NCBI GenBank assembly: GCA_021613375.1
Contig: CM038705.1
Location: 12,848,711-12,912,710, forward strand
Direction: 5' to 3'
From: Megaleporinus macrocephalus
Taxonomy: Eukaryota; Chordata; Actinopteri; Characiformes; Anostomidae
Length of the DNA: 64,000 nt
The position numbers and the translations under genes are program-made. The notes beneath the pieces were generated by a model. It saw only the letters and a list, made by a program, of their open reading frames with translations, searched no databases and was not told the origin of the DNA. This document shows, in pieces, positions 1 to 10,080 of the stretch. Numbering within the stretch: position 1 is the stretch's first letter; every line of letters starts with the position of its first letter.

Positions 1-344
1 AATCCTTTATTATATTTTACTTTTAATAAAATGTCTTAATACATTTGTAAACTATGCTTTGTGAACTAAGTTTTTTTTTTAAGATTTGTTGGTGTCTTTC
101 CAGTCAGTGTTTCCCCAACACTGATTTAGGATTGATGATCCGAAATGACTTTTAAAATGTAGTTTTTTTTTATTTTGAGCTGTTCTTATTTGGGTGCTCG
201 GCACCCCCAAACTTCTAAGCCTACAAACTCCCCTGCTGCAGACTGCTACTACGCTAAATACGTAAATAAATAAAATAAAATAGATAAATAAATTAATGAA
301 TAAATAAAAGGACTCCATCATTAGAAGGGCTGTCAGTAGTGCAG
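1..344. other. AT-rich non-coding stretch
   Basis: This stretch is AT-rich with T-runs and short AAATA-type repeats near 265-310. The open frames here are low-complexity and hydrophobic and have no start context or recognisable homology. I see no gene. Confidence 0.5.
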
Positions 345-800
345 TATGTAATGTTCTAGAGTGTGCTGTTTGGGACACAGCCTTACTGTCTAACATTAAT
401 GCTATTCTTTTCTAGTCAGAAAACCTCAACATACATTGTTTTGTCATTTCATTTCAGCATCATGCAACCAAAGAAAATAATAATTGTTTTGGTTGTATAA
501 GTATATAATCCAGACACTGCATGTGTAATTTAAAAGTTTTCTGACAGCAGTATCATGTAACGTGGAGAATCTTGTTTAGTTTGTAAATTGAGCTTTGATT
601 GAATTTATCTAATAATAAACAGACGTACAGATAATCTTGTATTTTGTTTATTTATTTGTAATTTACTGTAATTCCACAAATGTTTTTCTATGTAACTATA
701 CATACAGTGATTTACTACCTTACCAATTTAGGGGATAGGGTGGGCTTTGATTCATATTAGCAAATGGTCCCCCAATGTCAAACCCGCTTCTACGCCCTTG
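345..800. repeat. Duplicated segment S1, copy 1 (first part)
   Basis: This segment matches 34464-34920 nearly base for base apart from small indels. Shared landmarks are a segment around GAGTGTGCTGTTT, the CATCATGCAACCAAAGAAAA stretch and the GGGGATAGGGTGGGCTTTG stretch. Copy 2 continues directly into a segment that copy 1 carries only after 17303, so the cassette A region lies between the two halves of copy 1. No gene is visible in it. Confidence 0.8.
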
Positions 801-824
801 TCATGGGGGTCCAAACACATGCAT

Positions 825-1003
825 GTTAGGTTGATCATTAACTCTACATTGCCCGTAGGTGTGAGGTCGGTGTTGGCCATACGATGGACTTGGTGGCCTG
901 TCCACGGTGTACCCCAGCTTCGCCCGATGACACTGGGATTGGCTTCAGACCAGGCACCCCTCCTACCCCACATGACCCCGACTAACGGTATAACATGAAA
1001 GAT
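825..1003 (+). repeat. Interspersed fish SINE/LINE-type tail repeat
   Basis: The run from the TTGCCCGTAGGTGTGAG segment through GTCCACGGTGTACCCC to GGGATTGGCTTCAG has the form of a very common teleost short interspersed repeat, usually seen as TGTCCAGGGTGTACCCC...GGGATAGGCTCCAG. The sense is plus. It is diverged, and the small open frames across it on both strands are by-products. Family assignment is from memory of the motif, not from a search. Confidence 0.6.
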
Positions 1004-2580
1004 AATAGAGCGTTTGTTTGTATTGTAATTTTAATAAAACAAGCAAAGAGTCGACTCATTTAATAACAAAAAGGTGAATCTCCTATTAGCCTGTAGTCAT
1101 TGTCGTCTCCTATTCTCATAATAAAGGATGTGATTCAGATGGAAATCTGTAACAACCCGTTACCAGATGAATAATAAATCCAGCATCTGTAAACATATGA
1201 GCGGGACATTTATAAAGTGCCTAAGGAGAAATAATCGTTAAACTATAGTTGTTGCTAGCGCAAGGCTGCTGAGCCAATGGGAAAAGGCTAACCTCCTGTT
1301 GCCAGGCAGCGCTCGCAGCTCCGCAACGTCATGTCTGTTTACAAAATTTGAAGGGATCGATAGAGTCTCTTTCACAGTTAACACAAGAGTTATTATATTC
1401 AGCCACATCACTAACAATGCAAAAAACTTTCACCCCTAGACATGAAGTAATGTTACTTAAAACACTTTATGAGCTACCTGGGTTCTCCGTGCCTGCAGGA
1501 CCTGAAAGGAGAGTACCGAACGTAGAGGAGAGTAACGGACACTAAAATAACAATCCCATCACATCCCATCACACTAGTATCCATCCAGTATAAATACTAA
1601 CGTTTGAGCTATCACTTAGCCAGTTGTCTTGTCAGCTTCAACTTTATAGTGAGAGTGAGTGACTGAATAAGCAAAATAATGTTACTGACATCTCACTAAC
1701 ATTCATATATTTAATATATTCATATAATTCTTGTCAGTATTTGGAAACAGTATTTGCCATTAATTGCTGTTTACAGTAACAACCGCTGTTTAAGGTCTTT
1801 GAAAAGGTCATAGTGATCATGTCCCCCAATTCGCCAATGTAGTTGGAGATGAAGAGATGGCTTCTCTGTCAGTGACCTGTTAGAAAAGTTAATATAGTTA
1901 ACACGATTGATCTCTTATTAGTTCCTTAAGTTCTTGTAAATCTGAGTTTAATAAATAAATTTATACCTGTATATCTGACAGACCTGATGGAGGTTAGCGA
2001 TCAAGAAGAATGAGAGAGTGTGGGGGGGTTAAGTTTTCATTTAAAATTTATCCCGAATTAAAATTATTTTTAATTACTGACATGGCAGAATTGGAAAAAA
2101 CCAAAAAGATTTCTTTCTGTCTACAGATTGGAACACTGCTATGGGGGCCACTGTGGTCCCTAATTATGCTTTTCTGGAAAACATTCTTTTCAAAAGTTGT
2201 ACTGGTGATTGTTTCATTATTTATAGGTTGATATATGGATATTGAACTCTTTATATTGTACATTAATTGTTTAAGACCTCCGTTATTCATCGTGTCGACA
2301 CAGAGGAAAATTTCTTTATGTGAAAACAACCTGTCCAGTTCCATTAAAATGGGGCGTGTCCTGTAGTCGGTTTATAACAGACTTTCAAGGGATTTTATTT
2401 TTAGGCTAGAGTCCACACTTAGGCACGTTTGTGTCTGTGGGTATCACATAATTGGCGTGATTCTGCTTTTTAAAAAAAAGAATTAAATAGAACAATTTTT
2501 TTCTTGAACATTTAAAGCTGCAGTTGGTGTTTAAGTATATGGCCAGTTGTTGAAAGATCTTGACTGCCAGCCCAGATCTG
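1004..2580. other. No recognisable gene
   Basis: This is non-coding sequence of mixed composition. The longest frames (1348-1545 plus, 2010-2231 plus, 2048-2344 minus) show no domain, no splice-consistent partners and no second copy elsewhere in the window. I could not assign anything here. Confidence 0.5.
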
Positions 2581-2980
2581 ATTTTTGGCATGTTCAGAGT
2601 GTATCCAGCAAAAAAACTAATGAAACCTTATTTTGTTTATCTGCTTAACCTGCAGCCTCAACACAACCTAAGACACAAACTACTACATGCAGATTAGACA
2701 ATTCATAACCTGTAGATCTGCACATTTAGATCATCATGTGTTTTTGTTCATTACTGTATGTTGGCAAAACAACTCTAAGCACCAAAATGATAAAACATAT
2801 TTAAATTCATACTGAAACATTCTCACTTGCATGTCCTATGAGGGTTTTGTTGAAAAGAAGAGGGGGACATCAGGACAAAACATTATTACAGAAAGAGACT
2901 TTTTTGTACTGGTATGAATGAGAATCTTTAAGAAGGCCATAGCAGAACCTACACAGGTGAGGGAAATCTGCTTGTGTCTA
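2581..2980. repeat. Upstream flank of kinase cassette A
   Basis: This stretch is similar to 24050-24590 upstream of cassette B, sharing for example the TTCATAACCTGT-GATCTGCACAT stretch and ATCATCATGTGTTTTTGTT. It marks the approximate left edge of the duplicated kinase cassette. No coding potential was recognised. Confidence 0.65.
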
Positions 2981-2989
2981 CTTATAAGA

Positions 2990-3418
2990 AGTGGGTTGAG
3001 AGAGTTGCTTCATGAGCGCTGATAGTAAGATGATAGACTTCTCTTTTTTTTCAGCAGTCTGGGAAAAACTCTTCCCTTACCAAATTCCAACACTGGCTCT
3101 CACATCTACACACCTGAATCCAACTGAGATCCTCTGAAACATTGTGTATCAGTATATCTGGTTCTGTCAAGTAGCACCACAGACTGTCCAGGAGATCACT
3201 GATGCCCTGATCCAGGTCTGGAAGGAGATCCTCCCAGGACACCATCAGAAGGTACATGGGGGTCTATACACTCTACGGGTCTCATAGTTGCAGTGATTTA
3301 AATCATGAGGCTGTGATTTCATTAGTTTACTTTGAGTTGGGTGTCAGTTTAAATCTGGCGCTCAATGTGTATATAATTTCCTGTGACTGGTGACAGTTAT
3401 CATTAAAGATTTTCAACT
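2990..3418 (+). mobile_element. Tc1/mariner-like remnant, interrupted (cassette A)
   Basis: The plus strand around 3165-3255 resembles the C-terminal end of a Tc1/IS630-type transposase, a region with many GATCAC-CTGATC-GAGATCCTCCCAGGACACCATC-type words. It is followed by the 3' untranslated part with AAATCATGAGGCTGTGATTTCATT. The matching terminal piece, GAGATCTGATGTGTGATTTAA to GGAGCAGTGTG, appears only after the RTE LINE at about 5850-5899. Equivalent sequence is uninterrupted at 24655-25112 in cassette B. The frame is broken. Attribution to Tc1-like elements is by recognised motif and is moderately sure. Confidence 0.5.
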
Positions 3419-3689
3419 TTTCAACGTTTTTGTTTCATTGAAACCAGCCACTAGGGAGAACAAGCCAGTGTATCTTTGGTACCAGTCCCAAGCCCGAGTA
3501 AATGGTGAGGGTTGTGTCAGTAAGGGCATCCGACTTAAAACACTTTGCCAAAACAAACATGCGAATTCATCTAAGTGACACCATACCAGATTGGTCGAGG
3601 CCTGGGTTAATAACGACCACCACTAGTGCTGTTGACAAACAGGGTAACAGGGTGCCGGTTGAAATTAGGCTGCTGTTAGTCAAAGACCA

Positions 3690-4540
3690 CGAGAAGGGAA
3701 ACATGACTGGAGACGGAAAGAGACAATGAAAGCCAATAGTGTAGGACTGAGGGTGGTAAAGGTAGAGAGTTGGCTGACATGAGGAAGAGAAGGAAGGTAG
3801 ATGTTTTATGTGTCCAAGCGACGAAGTAGAAGGGCAGCAAGGCTCGCAGCATTGGAGCAGGGTTTAAACTGTTTTACCATGGTGTGAAAAGAAAGAGAAA
3901 TGGAGTAGGAGTAGTCTTGAAAGAGGAGTTAGCAAAGAACGTAGTAGAGGTGAATTGAGTGTCAGATAGAGTGATGTGTCTGAAGGTAGAAGTAGAAGGT
4001 CTGATGTTGAATGTTGTCAGTGGTTATGCTCTACAGGTTACATGTGAGGAAGAGAAAAAAGAGAAGTTTTGGAAGGATCTAGATGAAGTGATTTGTAGTA
4101 GCCGTAGACTAGTTTATTCTTAACTTTATTATCTACGCTACTAACACATGAGAACAGCTTTTTTCCTCCAAGTGCTGCACCTCTTCATGTAAGCCTTTAC
4201 TCAACAGCACCCCCTACAGGCATCACCAGACATTTAATAAATGAGCAAGCACCTTTTAATACAATACACCACGGAAAGTATTTCCAGGGAGGAGAGAGTG
4301 GTGATCAGACCTAAATGGACATGTTGGTGAAGGAAACAGAGGAGATGAGGAAGTGATGGGTAGGTTTGGTGTCAAGGAAAGGAACCAGGAAGGACAGATG
4401 GTGGTGGATATGGCCAAGAGGATGGAAATGGCTATAGTCATCGCTTATTTCCCAAAAAGGGAGGAACATAGGGTGACCTATAAGAGTAAAGGGAGGAGTA
4501 CACAAGTAGATTACATTCTGCTACTACATGAACAGTGATT
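3690..4540 (+). pseudogene. RTE-type AP endonuclease domain remnant
   Basis: In shifting plus-strand frames the translation carries words typical of RTE endonucleases: CVQ-TK followed by GSKARSIG and FYHGVKRK-NGVGVVLKEEL, then DRVMCLKVEVEG, and later the segment MVVDMAKRMEMAI with REEHRVTYKS and STQVDYILL. Family endonucleases nick DNA to prime reverse transcription. A foreign block of about 180 bp sits between the halves at 4098-4280. Stops and frameshifts show that the domain is dead. Confidence 0.65.
4098..4280. other. Unidentified insertion inside the RTE endonuclease remnant
   Basis: The LINE translation reads up to FWKDLDEVI and resumes only near 4285 (REERVVI-like). The roughly 180 bp between have no RTE similarity, contain CAGCACCCCCTACAGG and TAATAAATGAG, and look like a small non-autonomous element. 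I could not name the family. The borders are approximate because no empty copy of this LINE is present in the window. Confidence 0.4.
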
Positions 4541-4755
4541 AGAGAGTGCTTGGTGCATCATCCGGACAGAGAAAAGATATTAAGGAAACCTGGTGGTGGA
4601 ATAGTGAAGTGCAGGAAGCTATTCAGATAAAGACGTTAGCCAAGAAGAAGACAGGAGTGTAAGGGACAGAGACATGACTGACAAAAGTAGACAGGAGTGT
4701 AAGGAGATGCAACGTAGGGCAAAAAGAGAGGTAGCAAAGGCAAAGCAGAAGGATT

Positions 4756-5790
4756 ATGATGAGGAGATTGGTCACTAAAGAAAGTGAGAAGGACTTGTAT
4801 AGATTAGTCAGACAGAGGAATCAGGCTGGAAAGGATGTGCAGCAGGTTAGAATTGTTAAAGATAGGAATGGTAATGTTCTAACAAGTGAGGAGAGTGTGA
4901 TGGGAAGATGGAAGGAGTACTTTGTGGAGCCAATGAATGAAGAGAATGAAAGGGAAAGAAGAGTAGAGGTCATAGAAACTGTGGATCAGGAAGTGGGAAA
5001 GATCAGTGAGAATGAAGTCCGGAAAGCTTTGAAGAGGATGACGAAGGGGAAGGCAGTTGGACCTGATGACATACCAGTGGAGGTATGGAAATGTCTAGGA
5101 GAGATGGCAGTAAGATTTTTGACTCAATTATTCAACGGCACTGTTGAGAGTGAGAAAATGCCAGAGGAATGGAGGAGGAGTGTGCTGGTGCCCATTTTCA
5201 AGAACAAGAGTTGTAACAACTACAGAGGAATTAAGTTAATGAGCCACACAATGAAGATCTGGGAGAGAGTTGTGGAAGCTAGACTTGGACAAGAGGAAAA
5301 ATGATATGACAGAGTACAGAGGGAGGAGCTGTGGTGTTGTATGAGGAAATCTGGAGTGCAGCGAGAAAAGTTTCAGGAGTGATTTGTGACAAAAGGGTAG
5401 CAGCAAAGGTCAAAGGAAAAGTTTACCAGACAGTGGTGAGACCAGCTATGTTTGGCGACAGTGGCATTGACAAATAAGACAGAAGTGGCAAAGCTGAAGA
5501 TGTTGAGGTTCTCCTTGAGAGTGACAAGAATGGATAGGGTTAGGAATGAGATCAGCACAGGTTCAGCGCAGGTTAAACAACTAGGAGATAAAGCTAGAGA
5601 GGCCAGACTGAGATGGTTTGGACATGTCCAGAGGAGGGACAGTGGGTAGTATATTGGTAGAAGGATGTTAGAAATACAGCTGCCAGGAAAAAGACAAGGA
5701 GGAGATATATGTATGCACTCAGAGAGTTCATGGAAGTAGTTGGTGTGAGGACATAGGACACAGCGGACAGAGATGGAGGACGATGACTTG
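4756..5790 (+). pseudogene. RTE-type reverse transcriptase and C-terminal remnant
   Basis: The open frame 4756-5304 gives the N-terminal half of an RTE reverse transcriptase: KAVGPDDIPVEVWK (fingers), PEEWRRSVLVPIFKNK and the NNYRGIKLMSHTMKIWERV block. It then stops. The next recognisable part is the C-terminal piece at about 5452-5790 (KLKMLRFSLRVTRMDR-like, then EARLRWFGHVQRRDSG). The palm with its catalytic aspartates is deleted between them, so no active enzyme can be made. Confidence 0.75.
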
Positions 5791-5849
5791 CTGTGGCAAC
5801 CCCTAAAGGGAAAAGCCAAAAGAAGAAGAAGAAGATGTTTTTGGTTCAG

Positions 5850-6245
5850 CGAGATCTGATGTGTGATTTAAACGTCCCCTTATATATTTGGAGCAGTGTG
5901 TTGATGAGCCGCAGCTTATCTTAGAGAGAGGACAGAGCACTGCTGGACTTCAGTACCTTTGCTTGATCTGTGTGTATTGTAAGTGGATGGATTTCATTTT
6001 CATATAAGCTCTGTGCTTAATACAAACCGTGAAGAGACAAATCAGGTTATGTATAAAAAAATAGCCATTTTTGATGCACTTGTGAAAATTCTGGAGCCAG
6101 ATAGAACACATGTTCTATGGGGGGCATTCCCTGAGACCCCCAGTAGAGGCTTATCCTCCATATACATATACCACCCCTGGTATACAGTATATACTGATTC
6201 AGTATGAGGTATACAGTGTACTGATATACATGGGGAAAATTCTAA
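5850..6245. other. Upstream region of kinase gene A
   Basis: The first 50 bases finish the Tc1-like terminal sequence. The rest is conserved in cassettes B (25115-25545) and C (39735-39915 and 40830-41075), including TTCTATGGGG and GAGACCCCC. Relative to B and C, cassette A lacks about 90 bp after GAGGTATACAGT, and the missing stretch contains the only TATAAAA-like word of the other two copies. The short open frames here are not supported as coding. Confidence 0.55.
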
Positions 6246-6250
6246 ACAGC

Positions 6251-6302
6251 GCCATGGCAACCTACACTGATCCTGATGAGAAAGCAGTGATTATGACATC
6301 AT
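6251..6302 (+). promoter_or_regulatory. Candidate RFX-type and CRE-type motif pair, cassette A
   Basis: GCCATGGCAAC at 6251-6261 resembles one side of an RFX X-box palindrome (GTTGCCATGGCAAC), and TGACATCAT at 6294-6302 resembles a CRE/ATF site. Both lie about 160-210 bp before the proposed start codon. Both are kept, with similar spacing, in cassettes B and C while flanking bases vary. No transcription start is proven and the role is inferred. Confidence 0.35.
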
Positions 6303-6462
6303 AATGGATTAGAATCAGTGACTGAGTGTCTGAGTGAGGAGTTTCTCAGATTCCAGTCAGACGACCAGAAGATAACGTTTCATACGTCTTGTCTGAGCGA
6401 TTATCAGTGAACTCTATCCTGAAAACTGTGAATCTGCAGGTAGTTTTGAGTTCGTACAGCAG

Positions 6463-8915
6463 ATGATGGAGCAGCGCACTGCACGCAAAGGTTGTTCAAC
6501 ACGTCTAACAGTTTAACTGTGTTTTGGATAAAAAAAACAAAATTAATCAGAAACTTATAGGATCATCTGTGCAGTTAAAAATGTTAAAAGGTTTTTAAAA
6601 ATCAACTGATAATAGAGTGTATCTCCCTAGTATTATCATTACTGTAGATACTGTAGTGTATTAATGGTGGTATGAATATTATAATATGTTTATCTTATTT
6701 TGTATGAAATTGCATTTAATATCCTGTATTCAGAGAGAAAGAGAAAACGGTCAGAGGAGGGCTGTAGCCAGACTGTCCTGCAGGGCACGAACAACTGCTC
6801 TGCTAAGAAAGGACTTGTTAAAGAACCGGATATCCTGGACACTGAAGCCCCCTTGAGGAAAAAGAGGAAAGTGGCAGTGAAAGCGCCCAAAAGAGAGACT
6901 CGTAGACAGAAGACAGCCTCCAAACCTGGTTAGTCCAATGCCCAGTTCACCAAAATCACCCACACTTCACTTTACTTCATCGTCAATGTGCTATAATTAT
7001 TCAAATGATTCATATTTACAGTGAGCCGGTGTGATACTAGAATCTAAATCAGAACCAATAAATCTAAAATAATATGTTTAGCTTATTTTGTATGAAACTG
7101 CTTTTAATATTCAAATGATGGTCGTGTATTCAGAGCGAAAGAGAAAACGGTCAGAGGAGGGCTGTAGCCAGACTGTCCTACAGGGCACAAACAACTGCTC
7201 TGCTAAGGAAGGACATGTTGAAGCGCCAGAAATCCTGTACACTGAAGCCCCGACAAGAAAAAAGAGGAAAGTGGCAGTGAAACCACCTAAAAGAGGGGCT
7301 CGTAGACAGAAGACAGCCTCCAAGCCTGGTCAGTCCAATGCCCAGTTCACCAAAATCATCCACACTTCACTTTACTGTAAATGTCCTGTAGTTATTTAAA
7401 TGATTCATATTTACAGTGACCTGTCATTAAGTGACCACTCATTTATTGGTTGTAAAGCACAACCAGTAAATGACTGGTAAACTCATGCTAGGGTATCTAA
7501 AAGCAGCTGATATTCATCTGTAACTGTTTTCCATAGACACCTTCGCCACACGTTACACTGTTGGAGTGAAACTGGGAGAAGGAGGCTTCGGATCTGTCTT
7601 TAAAGGACAACGGGTATCCGACGGCCTACAGGTTGTGAGCTCATTCACTCCCCAAATTCAATTTTACGCTCATCATCTCTTCTCTTGTCCTTTCAGTTCT
7701 TCAAGTCTTATTATGTTGTTGTGTTTTTGTGCAGGTGGCCATCAAATTTGTACAGAAATATGATGGTGGCCGATATGTTCAAAGTGTAAGTGCACCTGCA
7801 ACCTTAGACTGAATTAAATACTAGTAGTAAAACATAGAGATCCCAAACTGCCATGAGGTTCTCCCCATGTTCTTCACTTATAATTCCTCACCATCTATCT
7901 ATCCTGCTGCAGCCCAATGAGATTAAGGTCGTGCCTGTGGAGGTGGCTCTGCTGCAGATCATGAGCCAGCAACCCATCAGCGAAGCCATCGTCCAACTGA
8001 TTGAGTGGTTTGATGAGCCTGACCGCTACATCTTGGTTCTGGAGCACCCTGAGCCGTGCGAGAGCTTGCGCTATGTACTCGAGGTCTGTGGAGGTCACAT
8101 CAGTGAGCGCATCGCACGACTTTTAATGCGGCAGTCGGTGGAGGCAGCAGTCCAGTGCCATGAGCGAGGTGTCCTGCACCGCGACATCAAGCCAGAGAAC
8201 CTGTTGATCAAGCTGGACACCATGGAGGTCAAGCTGATTGACTTTGGTTGCGGTGATGTCATCAAGGAATCTGGATACAATGCTTTTTCAGGTAAGACCT
8301 GCAACTTAGCTGTTAATTATTAGTACAGAACCAAATGTCTGTGCTCAGCTCTGTTTATTTCTTTTCCTCTTTCATGTTCTCAGGCACAGATGAATACTGC
8401 CCTCCTGAGTTTCTTCTGGAAGGGAGGTATCATGCAGGTCCTGCAACTGTTTGGTCCCTAGGGGTACTGATGTTCGGGATGGTTTGTGGGTACCTTCCCT
8501 TCTTCAACGAAGATGAAATAATTGGTAGGGAGCTTCGCTTCAGTGATGGCCTGTCTGACGGTAAGATAAATAATATCATCCTGGTAAACAAATGGTTCAT
8601 GCCATTAAGCTTGTAACTTATAAAAGAAGAACAAAGAAAAAAGCTATATTTGGAGGTGAATATTATAAGACTGAAGAATTGTGCAGTACAGGCCTGACAT
8701 CCCTAAATGTATCTTCTTGGTGGTGCTTTTGAAATGTAGAGAATGAGCGAGAAAATTTATTTGGTGGTGAAGCATCTCTTTACTATCCAATCTCATCCCT
8801 CTGTACAGAATGCCGCGATCTAATTGGCTGGTGCCTGCAGCGCAACCCGACCAGGAGGCCTAACTTGCAGCAGATCCAGCAGCACAATTGGTTTCAATGC
8901 AACGTTTCAATGTAG
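6463..8915 (+). CDS. PIM-like serine/threonine-protein kinase, intact spliced gene (cassette A)
   Basis: The gene has eight coding exons: 6463-6490, 6734-6928, 7134-7328, 7537-7631, 7735-7785, 7913-8291, 8384-8560 and 8809-8915 (TAG). All have AG/GT borders and matching phases and sum to 1227 nt, or 408 residues. The start is the ATGATG pair at 6463, chosen because its exon ends in phase 1 before GTTGTT and joins the first basic exon in frame. Residues about 10-139 are a lysine/arginine-rich extension with two repeated nuclear-signal-like segments (RKRKR, RKKRKV). The kinase domain shows GEGGFGSV (about 153-160), VAIK (Lys about 175), the PIM-like hinge LEHPEP (about 231-236), HRDIKPEN (277-284), DFG (298-300) and CPPEF in place of APE, and it ends with the PIM-type IGWCLQRNPTRRP. 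Family members phosphorylate Ser/Thr and are usually constitutively active. Substrates are unknown here. First-exon assignment is inferred. Confidence 0.85.
6734..7328 (+). repeat. Tandem duplication of a basic 195-bp exon
   Basis: Exons 6734-6928 and 7134-7328 are both 195 bp, both start and end in phase 1, and translate to near-identical 65-residue segments (ERKRKRSEEGCSQTVLQG..., RKKRKVAVK, KTASKP). Intron sequence beside them is also repeated, for example TTATTTTGTATGAAA before each acceptor and CAGTCCAATGCCCAGTTCACC-like sequence after each donor. The duplicated unit is therefore genomic, about 400 bp. Either or both copies can be spliced without changing frame. The pair is present in all three cassettes. 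Confidence 0.85.
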
Positions 8916-9496
8916 GAGCACCCAGAGCCTTGCGAGAGCTTGCTCAGTGAACTTGAGGTCTGTGGAGGTTACGTCACTGAGCACATCGCACGACTTATGA
9001 TGTGGCAGTTGATGGCGGCAGCAGTCCAGTGCCACGATCGAGGTGTCCTGCACCACAACATCAAACCAGAGGAGCTGTTGATCAAGCTGTACACCCTGGA
9101 GGTCATGCTGATTGGCTTTGGTTGCGTTGATGTCATCAGGAAGTTGGGATAGAACGATTTTGAAGGTAAGACCTGCAACTTAGCTGTTAAATGTTAGTAC
9201 AGTAATGAATGTCTGTGTGAATACTGCCCTCCTGAGTTTCTCCTGGATGGGAGGTATAATGGAGGTCCTGCAACTGTTTGGTCCCCAGGGGTACTGATGT
9301 TGGGGATGATGACCTAATTGGTGGGCAACTGCGCTTCAGAGATTGATTTGGTGGTGATGCATCTCTCTTAATCCAATCTCTCTGTACAGAATGCCACCCT
9401 CTAATTGGCTGGTGACTTCAGCGCAACCCAACCAGGAGGCCTAATTTGCAGTAGACACAGCAGCACGATTGGTTTCAGTGCATCGTGTCAACATAG
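8916..9496 (+). pseudogene. Decayed second half-kinase fused behind gene A
   Basis: Directly after the TAG, and in the same frame, sequence equivalent to the second part of kinase exon 5 begins at the hinge (EHPEPCESL...). It runs to a stop at about 9150. Key residues are lost: HRD reads HHN, and DFG reads GFG. Eroded copies of exon 6 (about 9217-9345) and exon 7 (about 9391-9496) follow, with in-frame stops and deletions. It is therefore a truncated, non-functional kinase copy that could at most act as 3' untranslated sequence. The same arrangement follows genes B and C. Confidence 0.8.
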
Positions 9497-10080
9497 GATC
9501 ATGTTAGCCAGCCAACAAAACCAACAGAAGAAGCAGCAAAGCTCAGATATCTTGTGTTTGTCTTGTGCAAACAAACAAGATATTGTAATATATGTACATA
9601 CTGTAAATATAAAAAGCAGATCAGAAAAGCTTCTCTGTCTAATGCATGAGTTTTTGTTTATGTTCCATGTTATAACAGTTAAAGGAGAATTCCAGCTACT
9701 TTTCAACAACTCTGTAAAATTCAGGTGCTAAGATCTAAAAGTAATTTATAGTGGTTTGATGTGAAATGGCTCGTTCTACAGAAGCTGATAGACCCACAGT
9801 TGTGGTGATGGGAACCAGATGTCTGAAGAGCTTAATGCCTTTTAAAACTCCCTCTTAGAAAGTTTTTACAAGATATGGTTCTGATTACATTGTCTGATGA
9901 TTGTGACAGTGAGTGTGATTACACAGATATAAACATCTGGACACATTTCATCCAACTGAGTAATCAGATAATGGGTAAACTCCAGGTCTACATGAGTCAG
10001 GCAGTAATCAGATTTCTGCCAGTACATTTGCAGAATAAGTGGTAAATATAACAAAAAACTCAAACGTCATTCCACCGTTT
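9497..10080. other. 3' flank of kinase cassette A
   Basis: This stretch is conserved with 28665-29245 and 44126-44720. It includes ATTAAAGGAGAATTCCAGCT, a possible but unproven polyadenylation context, and TGATTGTGACAGTGAGTGTGA. The open frames are short and not conserved at protein level. I see no separate gene. Confidence 0.55.

Larger units (their letters stand above)
3419..5838 (+). mobile_element. RTE-clade non-LTR retrotransposon, degraded
   Basis: Remnants of a non-LTR element lie in plus sense: an endonuclease region, then a reverse transcriptase region, then a C-terminal tail, ending in a short AAG-type simple repeat (5823-5835) as RTE LINEs often do. Cassette B is continuous across this point (about 25036-25050), so the LINE inserted into the Tc1-like remnant of cassette A only. 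Central RT blocks, including the catalytic DD motif, are missing and there are many stops, so the copy cannot move by itself. Exact ends and the target duplication are blurred. Confidence 0.75.

Noticed and set aside
3051..3257. 68-codon minus-strand frame (MYLLMVSWEDLL...)
   Set aside because: The plus strand here reads as a Tc1-like transposase remnant. The minus frame is its shadow and is not open in cassette B.
6231..6304. ATGGGGAAAATTC frame (MGKILNSAMATYTD...) as first coding exon of kinase A
   Set aside because: The frame ends at a stop before any donor, is not preserved in cassettes B and C, and overlaps the candidate promoter motifs.
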